IMG/VR virus record: IMGVR_UViG_3300010885_040508
Location: 1 to 32,577 of that record
Direction: 5' to 3' (one strand)
From: a virus
DNA: 32,577 bases
Part shown: piece after piece, positions 32,541 through 32,577 of the stretch
Position numbering within the stretch: the first letter of the stretch is position 1
Layout: every line of letters begins with the position of its first letter
Program-made: the position numbers and the translations under genes
Notes under the pieces: model-generated
The model's input: the letters and a program-made list of their open reading frames with translations, nothing else
Told to the model about the DNA's origin: nothing
Database searches by the model: none

Positions 32541-32577
32541 CTAGAGGTCTGCCATCATCTCAACCATCTCTGCCTCA
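32541..32577 (-). CDS. Possible C-terminal end of a gene cut by the window edge
   Basis: Reading into the window on the minus strand gives EAEMVEMMADL followed by TAG (32543-32541). The segment is only 11 residues, and its helical, acidic look would fit a gene tail. It is too short to support more than a possibility. Confidence 0.2.
   Translation of the reverse strand, partial: EAEMVEMMADL

Larger units (their letters stand above)
32041..32577. other. GC-rich segment of different composition, possible acquired DNA or assembly junction
   Basis: By hand count 284 of 477 bases (60%) in 32101-32577 are G or C. Single 60-base lines give 27% (20401) and 32% (29581) in the structural genes. The segment contains G runs at 32089-32094, 32099-32103 and 32115-32122, C runs at 32173-32178, 32180-32188 and 32190-32193, one possible gene, an extended -10 box and a strong hairpin. 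Composition and signals look like marine Synechococcus host DNA, but the source cannot be fixed from sequence alone. Confidence 0.8.

Noticed and set aside
32143-32544. 133-aa plus-strand open frame in the GC-rich segment
   Set aside because: GC-rich DNA has few stops by chance. This frame runs through the C-run block and direct repeats, lacks a promoter or ribosome site, and competes with a minus-strand gene that has a -10 box and a strand-specific hairpin.
1-32577. tRNA genes
   Set aside because: I looked in the intergenic gaps and the GC-rich end for acceptor/T-arm patterns (GGTTCRA with paired ends) and saw none; the gaps are mostly too short.

Overview
The window looks like part of the structural module of a T4-like marine cyanophage (Kyanoviridae-type myovirus of Synechococcus or Prochlorococcus). 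Three things support this. The genes follow T4 morphogenesis order (gp25-gp6-gp7 core-gp8 ... gp13-gp14-gp15-gp16). A phage-type S-adenosylmethionine decarboxylase (speD) lies just upstream. T4-type late promoters (TATAAATA) sit in the few intergenic gaps. All supported genes are on the minus strand, so transcription runs from high to low coordinates.

Region by region, in transcription order. (1) 32577-32041 is GC-rich (about 60% by hand count), with long G/C runs. It holds a possible 88-aa gene with a host-like extended -10 box and a very stable C(UUCG)G hairpin after its stop. This DNA is compositionally foreign to the rest of the window and may be acquired host DNA or an assembly junction. 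(2) 32040-30115 (about 40-48% GC where I counted) begins with a late promoter and a 58-aa AbrB-like protein. A textbook sigma-70 promoter then drives a compact, overlapping cassette: a GT-A type glycosyltransferase and three small proteins of 53, 46 and 67 aa. speD follows. (3) 30046-15486 holds an 80-aa protein, gp25, gp6 and a 3990-aa protein. The start of that giant protein resembles the conserved C-terminal part of T4 gp7; the rest is a very long array of fibre-like beta repeats containing a YHYH motif. (4) 15456-6313 holds gp8, a 2402-aa DUF4815-type baseplate/fibre protein and two small coiled-coil or helical proteins. (5) 6280-2027 holds two small virion/fibre proteins, neck proteins gp13 and gp14, tail-completion protein gp15 and terminase small subunit gp16. 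(6) 2014-1 holds a 499-aa mosaic of domains of unknown function and the start of another virion protein that runs off the window.

Most structural genes overlap by one base (TAATG or TGATG) or are 1-12 bases apart. The exceptions are three gaps just large enough for a TATAAATA late promoter placed 18-24 bases before an ATG. These divide the block into baseplate-1 (gp25, gp6, giant gp7), baseplate-2 (gp8, DUF4815) and neck/packaging transcription units.

The most unusual biology is in the structural proteins. The same degenerate GxGY beta repeat appears in at least four different proteins (giant gp7, gp8, the DUF4815 protein and neck protein gp14), with other fibre-type modules around it. This suggests that phage-wide shuffling of surface modules has decorated even the conserved neck and baseplate-wedge proteins.
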